Positions 7,224-16,408 of a stretch of 64,000 nt of DNA are shown piece by piece. The translations under genes and the position numbers were made by a program. The DNA is from Bacillus sp. B15-48 (GTDB lineage Bacteria > Bacillota > Bacilli > Bacillales > Cytobacillaceae), in NCBI RefSeq assembly GCF_016879755.1, contig NZ_WOFU01000011.1:1-64000 (forward strand). The letters are read 5' to 3'. The notes beneath the pieces are model-generated. The model was not told the origin of the DNA. It saw nothing but the letters and a program-made list of their open reading frames with translations, and did not search any database. The stretch's first letter is position 1. Each line of letters starts with the position of its first letter.

Positions 7224-8518
7224 TGGCAGCAATAGCTGGGCTCATCCTATTTTCCACCTTTTTCTTCTTATTAATATTCGGTGCTCCGATTGCAATTGCC
7301 ATTATTTTAAGCTCTGTCATCACCTTCTTGGCAGTCCTTCCATTCGATGTCGCCATTTTAACATCGGCTCAACGAATGGTTACAGGGATTGATAACTTTA
7401 CGATGCTCGCGATTCCTTTATTTGTTCTTTCGGGGATTATTATGAATAATGGAGGAATTGCCTTTCGGCTGGTGAACTTTGCGAAAGTGTTAGTTGGAAA
7501 ATTACCAGGATCTTTAGCACATACAAATGTGGTCGGAAATATGCTTTTCGGGGCGATTGCAGGATCAAGTGTTGCCTCAGCAGCAGCAATGGGACGTATC
7601 ATGGGCCCGATGCAAACAAACCACGGCTATAAAAAAACGTACTCAGCTGCTGTTAATATTGCTTCTGCACCAACTGGTTTAATCATTCCGCCAAGTTCGG
7701 TACTAATTGTTTACTCACTAGTAAGTGGCGGAACTTCAGTAGCAGCCCTATTCATGGCTGGATACATACCAGGGATTTTATGGGGACTAGCTGTAATGGT
7801 TGTCGCTTATTTCATGGCAAAGAAAGAAAATTATCCCGTCTCACCAATGCCAAGTTTTAAAGACGTCGTTTATATCATATTAAGTGCAGTACCAAGTTTA
7901 TTATTAATCCTCATCGTTATTGGCGGGATTGTTGCCGGTATTTTTACTGCTACTGAGGGTGCGGCTGTTGCAGTTATCTATTCCACTCTTTTATCAATGA
8001 TCTATCGAAGTATAAAAATAAAGGAAGTTCCTGGAATCTTTAGAGAGACAATTGAAATTACTGGGATGATCTTGTTTTTAATTACTGCATCAGCCTTATT
8101 TTCTCTCGTTATGTCATACATGGGATTACCTCAAGCGATTAGTAATGCATTATTATCGATTACTGAAAATCAATTTGGGTTAACGCTAATCATGATTCTC
8201 ATATTATTAGTTGTTGGTACATTTATGGATATTACACCAGCTGTTCTTATTTTTACACCAATCTTCTTGCCTGTTGCCCAAAACTTTGGGATTGACCCTG
8301 TTCATTTCGGAATGATCGTTTGTTTCGCGTTATGTATTGGAAATATGACACCTCCTGTTGGAAGTGCATTATTCGTTGGATGTAGTGTTGCTGGGGTGAA
8401 GATTGAAGATGTAATTGGGACACTTCTTCCATACTTTGGAGTCGTCATCATTGTTCTATTGCTCGTCGCCTTTATTCCACAAATCTCATTGTTCTTACCA
8501 AGTTTATTTGGATTGTAG
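7223..8518 (+). CDS. dctM: TRAP transporter large permease (DctM family)
   Basis: The 431-residue transporting subunit with about 12 membrane segments and an elevator-type fold. Seen motifs include PLFVLSGIIMN, SSVASAAAMGRIM, SAPTGLIIPPSS and CIGNMTPPVGSALFVG. The start overlaps the dctQ stop by one base (TAATG) with GAGGTGATC upstream. A strong terminator follows the stop, so dctPQM is a complete operon divergent from ybaK and convergent with the catabolic cluster. Confidence 0.95.
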   Translation: MAAIAGLILFSTFFFLLIFGAPIAIAIILSSVITFLAVLPFDVAILTSAQRMVTGIDNFTMLAIPLFVLSGIIMNNGGIAFRLVNFAKVLVGKLPGSLAHTNVVGNMLFGAIAGSSVASAAAMGRIMGPMQTNHGYKKTYSAAVNIASAPTGLIIPPSSVLIVYSLVSGGTSVAALFMAGYIPGILWGLAVMVVAYFMAKKENYPVSPMPSFKDVVYIILSAVPSLLLILIVIGGIVAGIFTATEGAAVAVIYSTLLSMIYRSIKIKEVPGIFRETIEITGMILFLITASALFSLVMSYMGLPQAISNALLSITENQFGLTLIMILILLVVGTFMDITPAVLIFTPIFLPVAQNFGIDPVHFGMIVCFALCIGNMTPPVGSALFVGCSVAGVKIEDVIGTLLPYFGVVIIVLLLVAFIPQISLFLPSLFGL

Positions 8519-8538
8519 GTAATTATTCATTTTAGCAT

Positions 8539-8590
8539 GGTAGTTAGAGAAGAGAATCCTCTCTTCTTTAACTACCTTCTTTTTTATTGT
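8539..8590 (+). terminator. terminator of dctPQM
   Basis: GGTAGTTAGAGAAGAG (8539-8554) pairs with CTCTTCTTTAACTACC (8561-8576), 15 of 16 positions, followed by TTCTTTTTTATT. Confidence 0.92.
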
Positions 8591-8591
8591 T

Positions 8592-8630
8592 TAAAACAAA
8601 GAAACGGGCCTTCATCAAAAAGGTTCCCGT
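8592..8630 (-). terminator. terminator of the catabolic cluster's last gene
   Basis: On the minus strand ACGGG-aa-CCTT pairs with AAGG-c-CCCGT, then TTTCTTTGTTTT. It lies 20 bases after the stop of the MBL-fold gene. The stem has an internal mismatch. Confidence 0.55.
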
Positions 8631-8649
8631 GCAAAGATTTTAATTGCAA

Positions 8650-9612
8650 TCAATAATACTGCCAGATTCCACCCTTCTTTTCCTTGCTGATTTCTCCATT
8701 CAATTCAAGATAATCTAGATAACCAATTACTTCAGACATTACATTGAAAAACTGCTGTTCATACCTCTGCTTCCCGAATCGGACTTTGGCAATTTCACTT
8801 GGTATTGAACGTTTGGATTTAATGATCCTTAAGTATTTGTCAGCTTTTTCATCGATTTCCTTTAATCTAATTTTAATTAAATCACGAGGGTTCTCTATAA
8901 TGATCCCATGCCCTGGGAAAACATAGTCCACATCCAGTGATAAGCATTTCTCCAAAGATTGCTTTTGCTGAATCACCGAGTTTGTTCTGATTCCCTCATA
9001 ATCTGGTTCAATGAAGGCATTGCTTGGCATATGTTCAATTAATAAATCACCAGAAAAAACCCATTTACACTCTTTTTGGTAAAAACCAACCTGATCCGGA
9101 GCATGTCCTGGTATTTCCAAAAGACTAAAACCTAAAAATGGACCGGTGGCCATTTCCCGAATTTCACCATTGGTTTTTTTATCTTCATTAAGATTAATCG
9201 GATTATGGGTACTAGCAACTTGTCTCTCACCTATTTCACCACAGCCCATCTCCGCGTAAAGCTTTTTAAAAAACGCTCTCCGCATTTTACGATATTCTCT
9301 GTCACGCTTCAGGATAAGTGTGGCATTAGGATGAGCATAAACGGGAATGGAGTGGACAGATAATATACGATTGATAAGACCAATATGGTCTGTGTGATGA
9401 TGAGTTAGTAAAACCTCTGTAATATCAGTAAGTGTGAAACCATGGCCCTTTAACGTCTTTTGTAAGGCATCCCAACACTTAGCCGTATTTACTCCAGCAT
9501 CAATTAACGTTAATGAATGATTATGTTTTACTAAGTAAAAGTTAAAACTTTTCAGTTCATTAGAGGTTGGAACGATGACGGGAAATACTTCTATATTGTT
9601 TTCGTTAAACAA
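8650..9612 (-). CDS. MBL-fold metallo-hydrolase, first copy
   Basis: A 320-residue metallo-beta-lactamase-fold protein with an intact dinuclear zinc site: HHHTDH (71-76), GHAPDQ, FSGDLL and PGHG. The family covers thioesterases, lactonases and glyoxalase II; the C-terminal extension rich in Lys/Arg resembles LACTB2-like hydrolases. No ATG is available near the start: the gene opens with TTG (9610-9612) after a very strong GGAGGGGG. It is the last gene of the leftward cluster and may hydrolyse a thioester or lactone intermediate. It is clearly distinct from the second copy at 13544. Confidence 0.85.
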   Translation of the reverse strand: MFNENNIEVFPVIVPTSNELKSFNFYLVKHNHSLTLIDAGVNTAKCWDALQKTLKGHGFTLTDITEVLLTHHHTDHIGLINRILSVHSIPVYAHPNATLILKRDREYRKMRRAFFKKLYAEMGCGEIGERQVASTHNPINLNEDKKTNGEIREMATGPFLGFSLLEIPGHAPDQVGFYQKECKWVFSGDLLIEHMPSNAFIEPDYEGIRTNSVIQQKQSLEKCLSLDVDYVFPGHGIIIENPRDLIKIRLKEIDEKADKYLRIIKSKRSIPSEIAKVRFGKQRYEQQFFNVMSEVIGYLDYLELNGEISKEKKGGIWQYY

Positions 9613-9656
9613 AATTCCCCCTCCTCAAATAAGAATATCCAAAGCCATTTGCAAAA

Positions 9657-9705
9657 AGAAAAAACCTATCAGTAATAATTTACAGACTACTAATGATAGG
9701 TTTTC
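9657..9705 (-). terminator. terminator between alpha/beta hydrolase and MBL genes
   Basis: AAAACCTATCAGTA and TAATGATAGGTTTT form a 14-bp stem with one mismatch; TTTTTTCTTTTT follows on the minus strand. It suggests the last MBL gene also has its own promoter or depends on readthrough. Confidence 0.8.
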
Positions 9706-9738
9706 ATTCGCCACATATTCAGAAGGTTGAAGCTGTTT

Positions 9739-10662
9739 TTATGACTTTAAAAAATCACCCGTACGTTTGTACACATCTTTATACTCGTCGAGATGGGTGA
9801 ATTTACCTAAGAATCCATGTGTAACTCCTTCATACCTGATCGTTTCAACATGGACACCGCATTTTTTTAAGTTCCCCGCAAATAACTCTCCTTCATCTCT
9901 AAACGGATCATACTCTGCTGTAATGATAAGGGCTGTAGGTAATCCCTCCAAGTTTTCTTCGCGAATTGGTGAAACGAGCGGATTATCCGTATCGACACCC
10001 CCTAATAAATAGAAGCTGTTTAACTCTGCTAATTGATCACTTTCTACGAAATATCCCTTGCCATTTTCCACTAATGACGGATAGCGAAATTCACTAAAAT
10101 CAAGATCTAAGGAAGGGTAATATAATACTTGCTTCGTAATCGAGAATTCCTGCTTTTCCCGGGCCAGGAGAGAAACAGCCGCAACCAAGTTTCCGCCCGA
10201 ACTATCTCCTGCAAGGGCAAGGGTCTCCCCATCCCATTTTAATTCTCCTCTGTTTTCGGTCGCCCATTTTGTGACATTATAGCAATCCTCTAGGGCAGCC
10301 GGAAATGGATGTTCAGGAGCTAACCGGAAACCAACAGAAATTACCTTATAGCCAGATTCCATACAAATCGGCCGAATTACTTCGTCATGACTATCTAAAG
10401 TCCCCGAGAAAAAGGCTCCACCATGGAAATACATAAGAATAGGGAAAGAATCTCCCTCTTTAGGCGTATAAATCCTTATAGGAATATCCGCCTCAGCCGT
10501 CGGCACTGTCCTCTCTTCAACTGAATATACTTGCACTCGTTTTTCGACAGGTAAAACAGGCGCATCGAACATTTTTCTATGTTCTTCCGGAATGACCTTC
10601 GTTTTTGGTTGTGATTTTGGAAGCGAATCTAATATTTTTTTTATCTCAGGATGTACAGGCAC
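9739..10662 (-). CDS. alpha/beta hydrolase, HSL (hormone-sensitive lipase) family
   Basis: A 307-residue carboxylesterase of the HSL/family IV type, cytoplasmic. Seen are the oxyanion HGGAFFSG, nucleophile GDSSGGN, EYDPFRDEG with the catalytic Asp, and His in VTHGFLG. The frame is open to an ATG at 10686, but its first codons contain AAGGAGGT, an ideal ribosome binding site placed 10 bases before GTG (10660-10662); GTG is therefore the likely start. Likely role is hydrolysis of an ester of the pathway substrate. It follows the monooxygenase gene in the same direction. Confidence 0.88.
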   Translation of the reverse strand: MPVHPEIKKILDSLPKSQPKTKVIPEEHRKMFDAPVLPVEKRVQVYSVEERTVPTAEADIPIRIYTPKEGDSFPILMYFHGGAFFSGTLDSHDEVIRPICMESGYKVISVGFRLAPEHPFPAALEDCYNVTKWATENRGELKWDGETLALAGDSSGGNLVAAVSLLAREKQEFSITKQVLYYPSLDLDFSEFRYPSLVENGKGYFVESDQLAELNSFYLLGGVDTDNPLVSPIREENLEGLPTALIITAEYDPFRDEGELFAGNLKKCGVHVETIRYEGVTHGFLGKFTHLDEYKDVYKRTGDFLKS

Positions 10663-10772
10663 GCTTTCAGGACCTCCTTCTTTCATTTATCACAGATTCA
10701 GTTATAATTAAATAGTAGAGCCTTATCAATGTAAACACTATCCCTATCTCGTTTAAACGCTTTTTCAGATGA

Positions 10773-10805
10773 AGGCTAGTTAGATGTTGCCGCATTTAAC
10801 CAGCC
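10773..10805 (-). other. intercistronic stem-loop
   Basis: GGCTAGTTA (10773-10781) pairs with TAACCAGCC (10797-10805), one mismatch, between the FAD monooxygenase stop and the esterase start. No T-run follows, so it is not a clear terminator. Confidence 0.4.
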
Positions 10806-10820
10806 TACGATACCTACTTC

Positions 10821-11924
10821 CTAGAAGTGAGCTTTTTCTGGGAATGCCGTCTCTGCTTGATCTGTTGGGAATAGACGAGATAACTCTTGGTAAAGCTTTG
10901 TTATTGGTTTACGCTGCTCTTCATATTTTTGCAAGCTTTCCGCAGGTGTTACAGTTCCGGCTACAGCCTCAGCAAGTGCCTCTGCTAATACCTCAGCATC
11001 CTGAATTGCCATGTTTGCCCCTTGGCCTTGGTTGTGAAGCATTGCATGAGCAGCGTCACCAATCAACGTTACTGTGTTTGTGCTCCATTTTGTCATTGGT
11101 TCAAGATCTGCTAAAGGACGAGACACGATGTTTTCTAGTTTGATCTTGTCAACAATTTTTTGAAGCGTTGGTCCAAAACCTTTAATGCTGTCCATAATTT
11201 GTGCTTTTGTTAATTCCGGACGCAATGCGAACTCACCAGGCACTGTGATATCAACGGATACTTGGCGGCGCCCTTTTAATAATGGTAATAAATAGAATGA
11301 ATCATCACCATTTACGTAAATACGTAGGATGTTCTCTTCTGAAGCCATACCTAGAGCATCTTCAAACGGAATTAATACGCGATGCGCTAAGTAACCGGAA
11401 TATACTGGTTCAACATGCCCCAACACTTGATTGCGGACCGGTGAACGAATGCCATCTGCGGCAATGACGATATCTGCTTCAACCGTTTTTCCGTTTGCAA
11501 ATTTTAATTCTACGTAATCACCGTGATCAGCAATATCTGTTAAACGGTGGTCTAAATGCAGTTGATCTTCTGGAATATGGGCTACTATTAAATCCAATAA
11601 ATCTGCACGATGAATTAATCGAGCATAAGCATCTGCTTCATCGCCTGTTAATACTGGCCAAGTTTCTCTAATGAGCACTCGATCATCGCCCTCAATAATT
11701 TCCATTAAATCACTTCGTACAGTTACGGCTTCCAACTCTTCATATAAGCCCCATTTTTCCATGCATTTTACACTTGGCGGACGGATCCCGATTCCAGCAC
11801 CAACCTCGGTTAATACAGGTGCTTGCTCATAAACGTCTGCACGAATTCCTTTCGCCTTTAATGCTACCGCAACCGATGAACCCGCAATTCCTGCCCCAAT
11901 GATTGCAATCCGTAATGATTTCAT
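10821..11924 (-). CDS. FAD-dependent aromatic-type monooxygenase
   Basis: A 367-residue class A flavoprotein monooxygenase (salicylate hydroxylase / 6-hydroxynicotinate 3-monooxygenase-like). It has the N-terminal FAD Rossmann motif GAGIAG (10-15), the DG segment VIAADGIRSPVR, and IGDAAHAM with NQGQGANMAIQDA near the C terminus. It uses NAD(P)H and O2 to hydroxylate, usually an aromatic acid. ATG follows GGGAGGG. A 237-bp gap with a cre-like site and a stem-loop precedes it, so it may have its own promoter. No ring-cleavage dioxygenase is encoded nearby, so the substrate is unknown. Confidence 0.88.
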   Translation of the reverse strand: MKSLRIAIIGAGIAGSSVAVALKAKGIRADVYEQAPVLTEVGAGIGIRPPSVKCMEKWGLYEELEAVTVRSDLMEIIEGDDRVLIRETWPVLTGDEADAYARLIHRADLLDLIVAHIPEDQLHLDHRLTDIADHGDYVELKFANGKTVEADIVIAADGIRSPVRNQVLGHVEPVYSGYLAHRVLIPFEDALGMASEENILRIYVNGDDSFYLLPLLKGRRQVSVDITVPGEFALRPELTKAQIMDSIKGFGPTLQKIVDKIKLENIVSRPLADLEPMTKWSTNTVTLIGDAAHAMLHNQGQGANMAIQDAEVLAEALAEAVAGTVTPAESLQKYEEQRKPITKLYQELSRLFPTDQAETAFPEKAHF

Positions 11925-12025
11925 AAATATTTCCCTCCCAATGTGTTTTTGATCTCTTCGTTTTAAGCAAGATTTATAAAGATAAATGAAAAGAAATTAC
12001 CAAAATAATATATGATTACTTTTCT

Positions 12026-12040
12026 ATGAAAGCGGTTAAA
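12026..12040. promoter_or_regulatory. cre-like CcpA site upstream of FAD monooxygenase
   Basis: ATGAAAGCGGTTAAA matches the cre consensus WTGNAANCGNWNNCW at all fixed positions but one (A for C at position 14). It lies about 100 bp upstream of the monooxygenase start, near a possible minus-strand TATATT (about 12010). Confidence 0.5.
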
Positions 12041-12070
12041 TTCATTTCCATTAAAATCCCTCAAGAGCCC

Positions 12071-12127
12071 GTAGCTCCTCGATTAAGTTGGCCTTCATTT
12101 ACGAATAAAATGGAAGCGAGGAACTAC
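12071..12127 (-). other. intercistronic stem-loop
   Basis: GTAGCTCCTCG (12071-12081) pairs with CGAGGAACTAC (12117-12127), one mismatch, and a second helix of CTTCATTT with AAAATGGAAG forms inside. It lies after the CoA-transferase genes with no T-run, resembling an mRNA-processing or stabilising structure more than a terminator. Confidence 0.55.
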
Positions 12128-12161
12128 AGTCAATTGGGTTCTTTAAAAATGCACGTAATCA

Positions 12162-12839
12162 TTATTGAATTTTGATTGTCTCTTGTTGTAGCTTAAGCGG
12201 CGCAGCAGTACACTTCTGTACATATTCAAAGCTTATGTCAGGTGCGAGTTCACGAACAACAAGACCTTCATCTGTTACGTCAATCACTGCTAGATTTGTA
12301 TAGATTCGATCAACACAACGACGAGCAGTTAGTGGAAACGAACATTCCTCAACGATTTTCGCCTCGCCCTTATTTGTCGTATGCTGCATAAAGAGGAAGA
12401 CACGCTTACTACCAACAGTCAGGTCCATCGCACCGCCAACACGGCCAAGGGGAGCGTTTGGCAACTTCCAACTAGCTAGATCACCATGCATGGATACTTG
12501 AAATGCTCCTAGTACTGCTGCATCGAGATGGCCACCGCGAATCATCGCAAATGATTCTGATTGTGAAAAGAAGCTACCTCCCGGTCTTAAGGTGATCGGT
12601 TCCTTCCCAGCATTCACTAGGTCCATATCCTCTTCACCTGGTTCAGGTTTCGGTCCTAACCCAAGCAGACCATTCTCACTATGAAGGATAATTTCGCGTC
12701 CTTCTGGGATATAATCAGCCACAAGAGTCGGCAACCCAATTCCAAGGTTCACGTACCAACCATCATCTAAGTCCTGAGCCACTCGAGCAGCTAATTCTGG
12801 CATTGTCCAACCACTGACTTTTTGTTCGCTCTTAGCCAT
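12162..12839 (-). CDS. 3-oxoacid CoA-transferase, subunit B
   Basis: The catalytic subunit (225 residues) of a family I CoA transferase (ScoB/PcaJ/AtoA type). The active-site Glu55 is in HSENGLLG, which forms the glutamyl-CoA thioester; IGLPTLVADY and PGGSFFSQSESFAMIRGGH are family marks. It would move CoA from succinyl-CoA or acetyl-CoA onto a 3-oxoacid. Its start overlaps the end of subunit A by 8 bases, indicating coupling and stoichiometric synthesis. Acetoacetate and 3-oxoadipate enzymes cannot be told apart by eye. Confidence 0.93.
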   Translation of the reverse strand: MAKSEQKVSGWTMPELAARVAQDLDDGWYVNLGIGLPTLVADYIPEGREIILHSENGLLGLGPKPEPGEEDMDLVNAGKEPITLRPGGSFFSQSESFAMIRGGHLDAAVLGAFQVSMHGDLASWKLPNAPLGRVGGAMDLTVGSKRVFLFMQHTTNKGEAKIVEECSFPLTARRCVDRIYTNLAVIDVTDEGLVVRELAPDISFEYVQKCTAAPLKLQQETIKIQ

Positions 12840-13527
12840 TTACTAATACCTCCCCTGCACGTTGTTCTTCAAGTTGCACTAAACGATGCACATAGACACT
12901 TGGTGTCACGATTATTTCTGGTTCGATTTCTCCGACTTCGACAATTTCATCAACCTCAACAATTGTGATTTTCGCTGCAGTTGCCATCACAGGATTAAAG
13001 TTACGCTGTGTTTTCCGGTACACAAGATTCCCCCAGCGATCCGCCTTATATCCTTTAATAAAAGCATAATCCCCCTTGATTGCATGCTCTAATAGATGCG
13101 TTTGTCCCTCGAATGACCGCGTTTCCTTCCCTTCGCCAAGTTCCGTGTGCGCAGCTGTCGGTGTATAAAAAGCTGGGATACCCGCGCCACCAGCACGAAT
13201 CCGTTCAGCCAATGTTCCTTGGGGAGAAATTTCCAACTCGATGCTCCCCTCACTAAGTCGTCTAATCAAATCATCGGCGTGCGGGCCTACTGGGAAGGAA
13301 CAAATAATTTTTCGTACTTGGTTGTTGCTTATAAGCGCTGCCACTCCGTCGCTAACAGCACCAATATTATTTGATACTACCGTAAGGTCCTTCGCTCCTT
13401 GTTCCACAAGGGCCGCAATCAGATGGGAAGGTAAACCGCTCCCCCCAAATCCTCCAATTAGCAACGTTGCACCATCATGTATATCGGATACGGCTTTTGC
13501 TGCATTTTCAAGTTTCTTTTGGATCAT
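12832..13527 (-). CDS. 3-oxoacid CoA-transferase, subunit A
   Basis: The CoA-binding subunit (231 residues), family I CoA transferase (ScoA/PcaI/AtoD type). The N-terminal IGGFGGSGLPSHLIAAL is the glycine-rich signature; SFPVGPHADDLIRRL and GYKADRWGNLVYRKT are family segments. ATG at 13525-13527 is chosen because GAGGAGGAAGATCGAA stands directly upstream; an upstream TTG/GTG extension to 13584 would run into the preceding gene. It is 16 bases from the MBL-fold gene, so they are co-transcribed. Confidence 0.93.
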   Translation of the reverse strand: MIQKKLENAAKAVSDIHDGATLLIGGFGGSGLPSHLIAALVEQGAKDLTVVSNNIGAVSDGVAALISNNQVRKIICSFPVGPHADDLIRRLSEGSIELEISPQGTLAERIRAGGAGIPAFYTPTAAHTELGEGKETRSFEGQTHLLEHAIKGDYAFIKGYKADRWGNLVYRKTQRNFNPVMATAAKITIVEVDEIVEVGEIEPEIIVTPSVYVHRLVQLEEQRAGEVLVNG

Positions 13528-13543
13528 TTCGATCTTCCTCCTC

Positions 13544-14509
13544 TCATTTGTTCTGTGTCTCAATAAGCTCTTGTTGGTAACCATGCATCGTCACAAAAAA
13601 CGCGCAAGGTAAGTTCCGTGGATCACCGGTATAGTTAATTTCAGCAGCAATCGATCCAAACGGGCCATATCGTTCATGCTGATTAGCAAGACCATTTGAT
13701 AAATGGCGTTTCACCACATCGCGCAATTTGGCATCCATATCAAGGCTATCTTGTAGCACCACACTTACTTGTTCCCCTTCAATTTGTGCACTTTGCATCT
13801 CGCCATGAATGTTGCGAAATGGATGGCCTAAATATAGCCTTTTAGGACGTATTTTCACTAACTGTTCTACACTGTTACGGTATAAACTAGGATTCTCGAT
13901 CGTTGGCAAGCCGCTTGCGCCACCATACATTTGAACAGCATCCGCAGCAAATGCCCAACCTAACTTCTCTAATATAAATGTGACAGATCCGATTGAGTGA
14001 CCTGGAGTTTCAAGCACTTTTAATGTGACATCCCCTCCAAGATGAATGGAATCACCTTCAACTACTTCCAAATCTGGTTCAAGATCTCCACCAATATCGG
14101 TTGTTAGCATCGCGATATGTTTTTCCTGAATTGCCGAATCGATAATGTACTGTCCTTGTAGTGTTTTGTAATCAACAATCTGTTCGTTACGGTTACGCAA
14201 TAACCGCGCTTCTTTTTTTGGAATAACCACTTTTGCTTGTCGCCCTGTCTTTTCCCATATTGCATGAGCACCACCGAGATGATCCACATGTCCATGTGTC
14301 AGCAAAATCCAGCGAATATCTCCTAATGAAATCCCATATTTAGCTAGAGTTGGTTCAATGTCTTGAACAACCGAGATATTCACACCGGTATCAATAAGTG
14401 CTGGTTCTGGAGCATCTACATAATAGGCAAATGCAGAGATTGGTCCAAACTTACACTCTATCGGAATCACACGTACTGCATTCGTCAAGTTGTTCACTCC
14501 CATAATCAA
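13544..14509 (-). CDS. MBL-fold metallo-hydrolase, second copy
   Basis: A metallo-beta-lactamase-fold hydrolase with THGHVDHLGG, TPGHSIGS, FAADAV and LGHPFR, so the dinuclear metal site is intact. Reactions in this family include lactone and thioester hydrolysis. The start is uncertain: TTG at 14507-14509 gives 321 residues, ATG at 14503 gives 319, and TTG at 14488 follows GGGAG by 8 bases. Lying directly before the CoA transferase, it may release or activate an intermediate in the same path. It shares little with the first MBL copy beyond the fold motifs. Confidence 0.85.
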   Translation of the reverse strand: MIMGVNNLTNAVRVIPIECKFGPISAFAYYVDAPEPALIDTGVNISVVQDIEPTLAKYGISLGDIRWILLTHGHVDHLGGAHAIWEKTGRQAKVVIPKKEARLLRNRNEQIVDYKTLQGQYIIDSAIQEKHIAMLTTDIGGDLEPDLEVVEGDSIHLGGDVTLKVLETPGHSIGSVTFILEKLGWAFAADAVQMYGGASGLPTIENPSLYRNSVEQLVKIRPKRLYLGHPFRNIHGEMQSAQIEGEQVSVVLQDSLDMDAKLRDVVKRHLSNGLANQHERYGPFGSIAAEINYTGDPRNLPCAFFVTMHGYQQELIETQNK

Positions 14510-14516
14510 TTTGTTG

Positions 14517-14560
14517 CCACAGTGACTTCTATTTTTTTTATAATTAAGAAGTCTCTGTGG
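14517..14560 (-). other. intercistronic inverted repeat
   Basis: CCACAGTGACTTCT (14517-14530) pairs with AGAAGTCTCTGTGG (14547-14560), 13 of 14, around an AT-rich loop. It sits between the CocE-type gene and the MBL gene; no T-run follows. Confidence 0.6.
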
Positions 14561-14611
14561 ATGCCTTTCATCAGGAGATCACATCTTATTCAGCATGCAC
14601 ATCATCCAATA

Positions 14612-16315
14612 TCACTCATTTGTAATGTCATATTGTTTTGGAATTACTGGCAATACTAAACGTGATTGATGATCTTTGTCGCGATAAATTTTATGAGTTG
14701 TCGCTCGGCCACTAGGTAAGTGATAGCTATCTGGTGGCAATAATTTTGCATCTTCGCCATCAAGTGGTTCATTACATGCAAGTTCTAATTCAATACGATG
14801 TCCCGGTTTTATTAGAAATGAGAATGGATATAAGCGAATCGCATATTCATTGACTTCACCAGGCGTCACTGGGACCACACGATTATGTGGGTGCCACGGT
14901 TCACCGTAAGTTGATTTCCCTTCATCTAGTTCACGATGAGATGCCTTTAAATACCCAGATGTCATTAATGTCCGTTTGCCACTAGGATCGACATCATAAA
15001 GTTTTGCAATGAAATTCGTATCATCTGTATCAATTTCTGCAAAAATATACAATGCTCCTGTACCAGTCATTTCTACAGCTTCCCGGAATTTATCACTCGT
15101 CCATTTCACTTTTTCTGAAACGGTTGTTACCGTTAATGGTGCCTGATAAAAGCCATCTGGATGGGCAAATTCTGCTGGTAGAGGCTCTGGCTTCTCGCTA
15201 ATTTTGTGACGAGGACGTAAATAAAAGTCTTTCTTTTCTTCATTTGGCAATGGCCACTGCCCTTCCTTCCGCCACTTATATGAACCTTCAACGGAGAACT
15301 GTACAGCTGGCTCATCCATTATTCCTGTGTCAATCCCTTTTAACCAGTAATCATACCAACGGAACATTTCATCATGGTTTTCATGGAATGGACGTTCTAA
15401 CATTGGTGGCAATGCCTGAATATCGAGCTTTTTAATTCCTGATACTTTGTGGAAACACTCAATCGTTCCTTCCACGTTCCAACCGCGGCCCCATTTAGAT
15501 TGGAAGTACGTTGGAATTTCGACTTTATCGGCAACTTCGATTGCACTGTTTTCTTTCCAAAATGGCCCATCAAGAGGATTTAATAAATAATCCATCCATA
15601 ATTCGTGACGGTCCTGATAATGTAAAAGGTGAACGAAATCGGACCAATGGGCGATATCTGGGTCGTTTAACCGTTCTTGTGTTTTTTCTCTGAGCTCTTC
15701 TGGAGTGAAAACTTTCGAACTCTTACTTGCAACATTATTAAATGCATTGCCGCTATCTCCGCCGCGGCCTTCACGTGAAGCACGCGGCATTAACCACATA
15801 ATCCCACCGTGATAACAAAGTTCATAAAGGTCAAAGTGACCACCATTTGCGAAGATTGCTTTTAAATGCGGTGGTTTTTCTGCTGCTCCTAAAATTTGCA
15901 CAGAAGCGAAGTAGGAAATACCGATCATTCCAAGATTCCCATCGCACCAATCTTGTTCAGCTGCCCATTCGACGATGTCATAGATATCCTTTCCATCTCC
16001 ATGACCACCGGAATTATAATTTCCGCACATTTGGCCTTCAGAACCGCCAGTACCACGTATATCTGCAATAATATGGGCGTAGCCTCTAGATACTACTTCA
16101 CGAATGTCACCAGCTTCAATCGCTCCGTTCCAAAGATGACTAGGGCGTGCTTGCGGAGGTAAAGTCAATGCCTGCGCTTGTAATTCCTTCCCATATGGGC
16201 TAAGGGCAAGTAATGCTGGCACCTTTTCCGCACCATCAGGAAGGTAAATATCTGCAGCGATATGCACACCGTCCCGCATCGGAATTCGTATGTCCTTGAG
16301 GATTCTCATTTTCAT
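14612..16315 (-). CDS. CocE/NonD family hydrolase (peptidase S15-like)
   Basis: A 567-residue protein with an N-terminal alpha/beta hydrolase domain (RIPMRDGVHIAADIYLP, YAHIIADIRGTGGSEG, nucleophile elbow GISYFA) and a C-terminal jelly-roll domain (about 330-567). CocE-type enzymes cleave esters and X-prolyl or acyl bonds. The elbow differs from the usual GxSYxG in its last residue, and where relatives have GGWYD carrying the catalytic Asp this protein reads SKWGRGWNVEG, so the Asp position should be checked. Start ATG (16313-16315) has a weak AAGGAGCGAATGAAA upstream. Confidence 0.88.
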   Translation of the reverse strand: MKMRILKDIRIPMRDGVHIAADIYLPDGAEKVPALLALSPYGKELQAQALTLPPQARPSHLWNGAIEAGDIREVVSRGYAHIIADIRGTGGSEGQMCGNYNSGGHGDGKDIYDIVEWAAEQDWCDGNLGMIGISYFASVQILGAAEKPPHLKAIFANGGHFDLYELCYHGGIMWLMPRASREGRGGDSGNAFNNVASKSSKVFTPEELREKTQERLNDPDIAHWSDFVHLLHYQDRHELWMDYLLNPLDGPFWKENSAIEVADKVEIPTYFQSKWGRGWNVEGTIECFHKVSGIKKLDIQALPPMLERPFHENHDEMFRWYDYWLKGIDTGIMDEPAVQFSVEGSYKWRKEGQWPLPNEEKKDFYLRPRHKISEKPEPLPAEFAHPDGFYQAPLTVTTVSEKVKWTSDKFREAVEMTGTGALYIFAEIDTDDTNFIAKLYDVDPSGKRTLMTSGYLKASHRELDEGKSTYGEPWHPHNRVVPVTPGEVNEYAIRLYPFSFLIKPGHRIELELACNEPLDGEDAKLLPPDSYHLPSGRATTHKIYRDKDHQSRLVLPVIPKQYDITNE

Positions 16316-16408
16316 TCGCTCCTTGTCTCAAAATTGCGTATTGTATTCAACTAATAAAATGTTTTATGAATTAGTAACATTAAGATAATTTATAATGTGG
16401 ATTTCTCT

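Noticed and set aside
8650-14509. Tandem duplication giving the two MBL-fold genes
   Set aside because: They share only the fold motifs; length, termini and metal-motif spelling (HHHTDH versus THGHVDH) differ, so separate recruitment is more likely.
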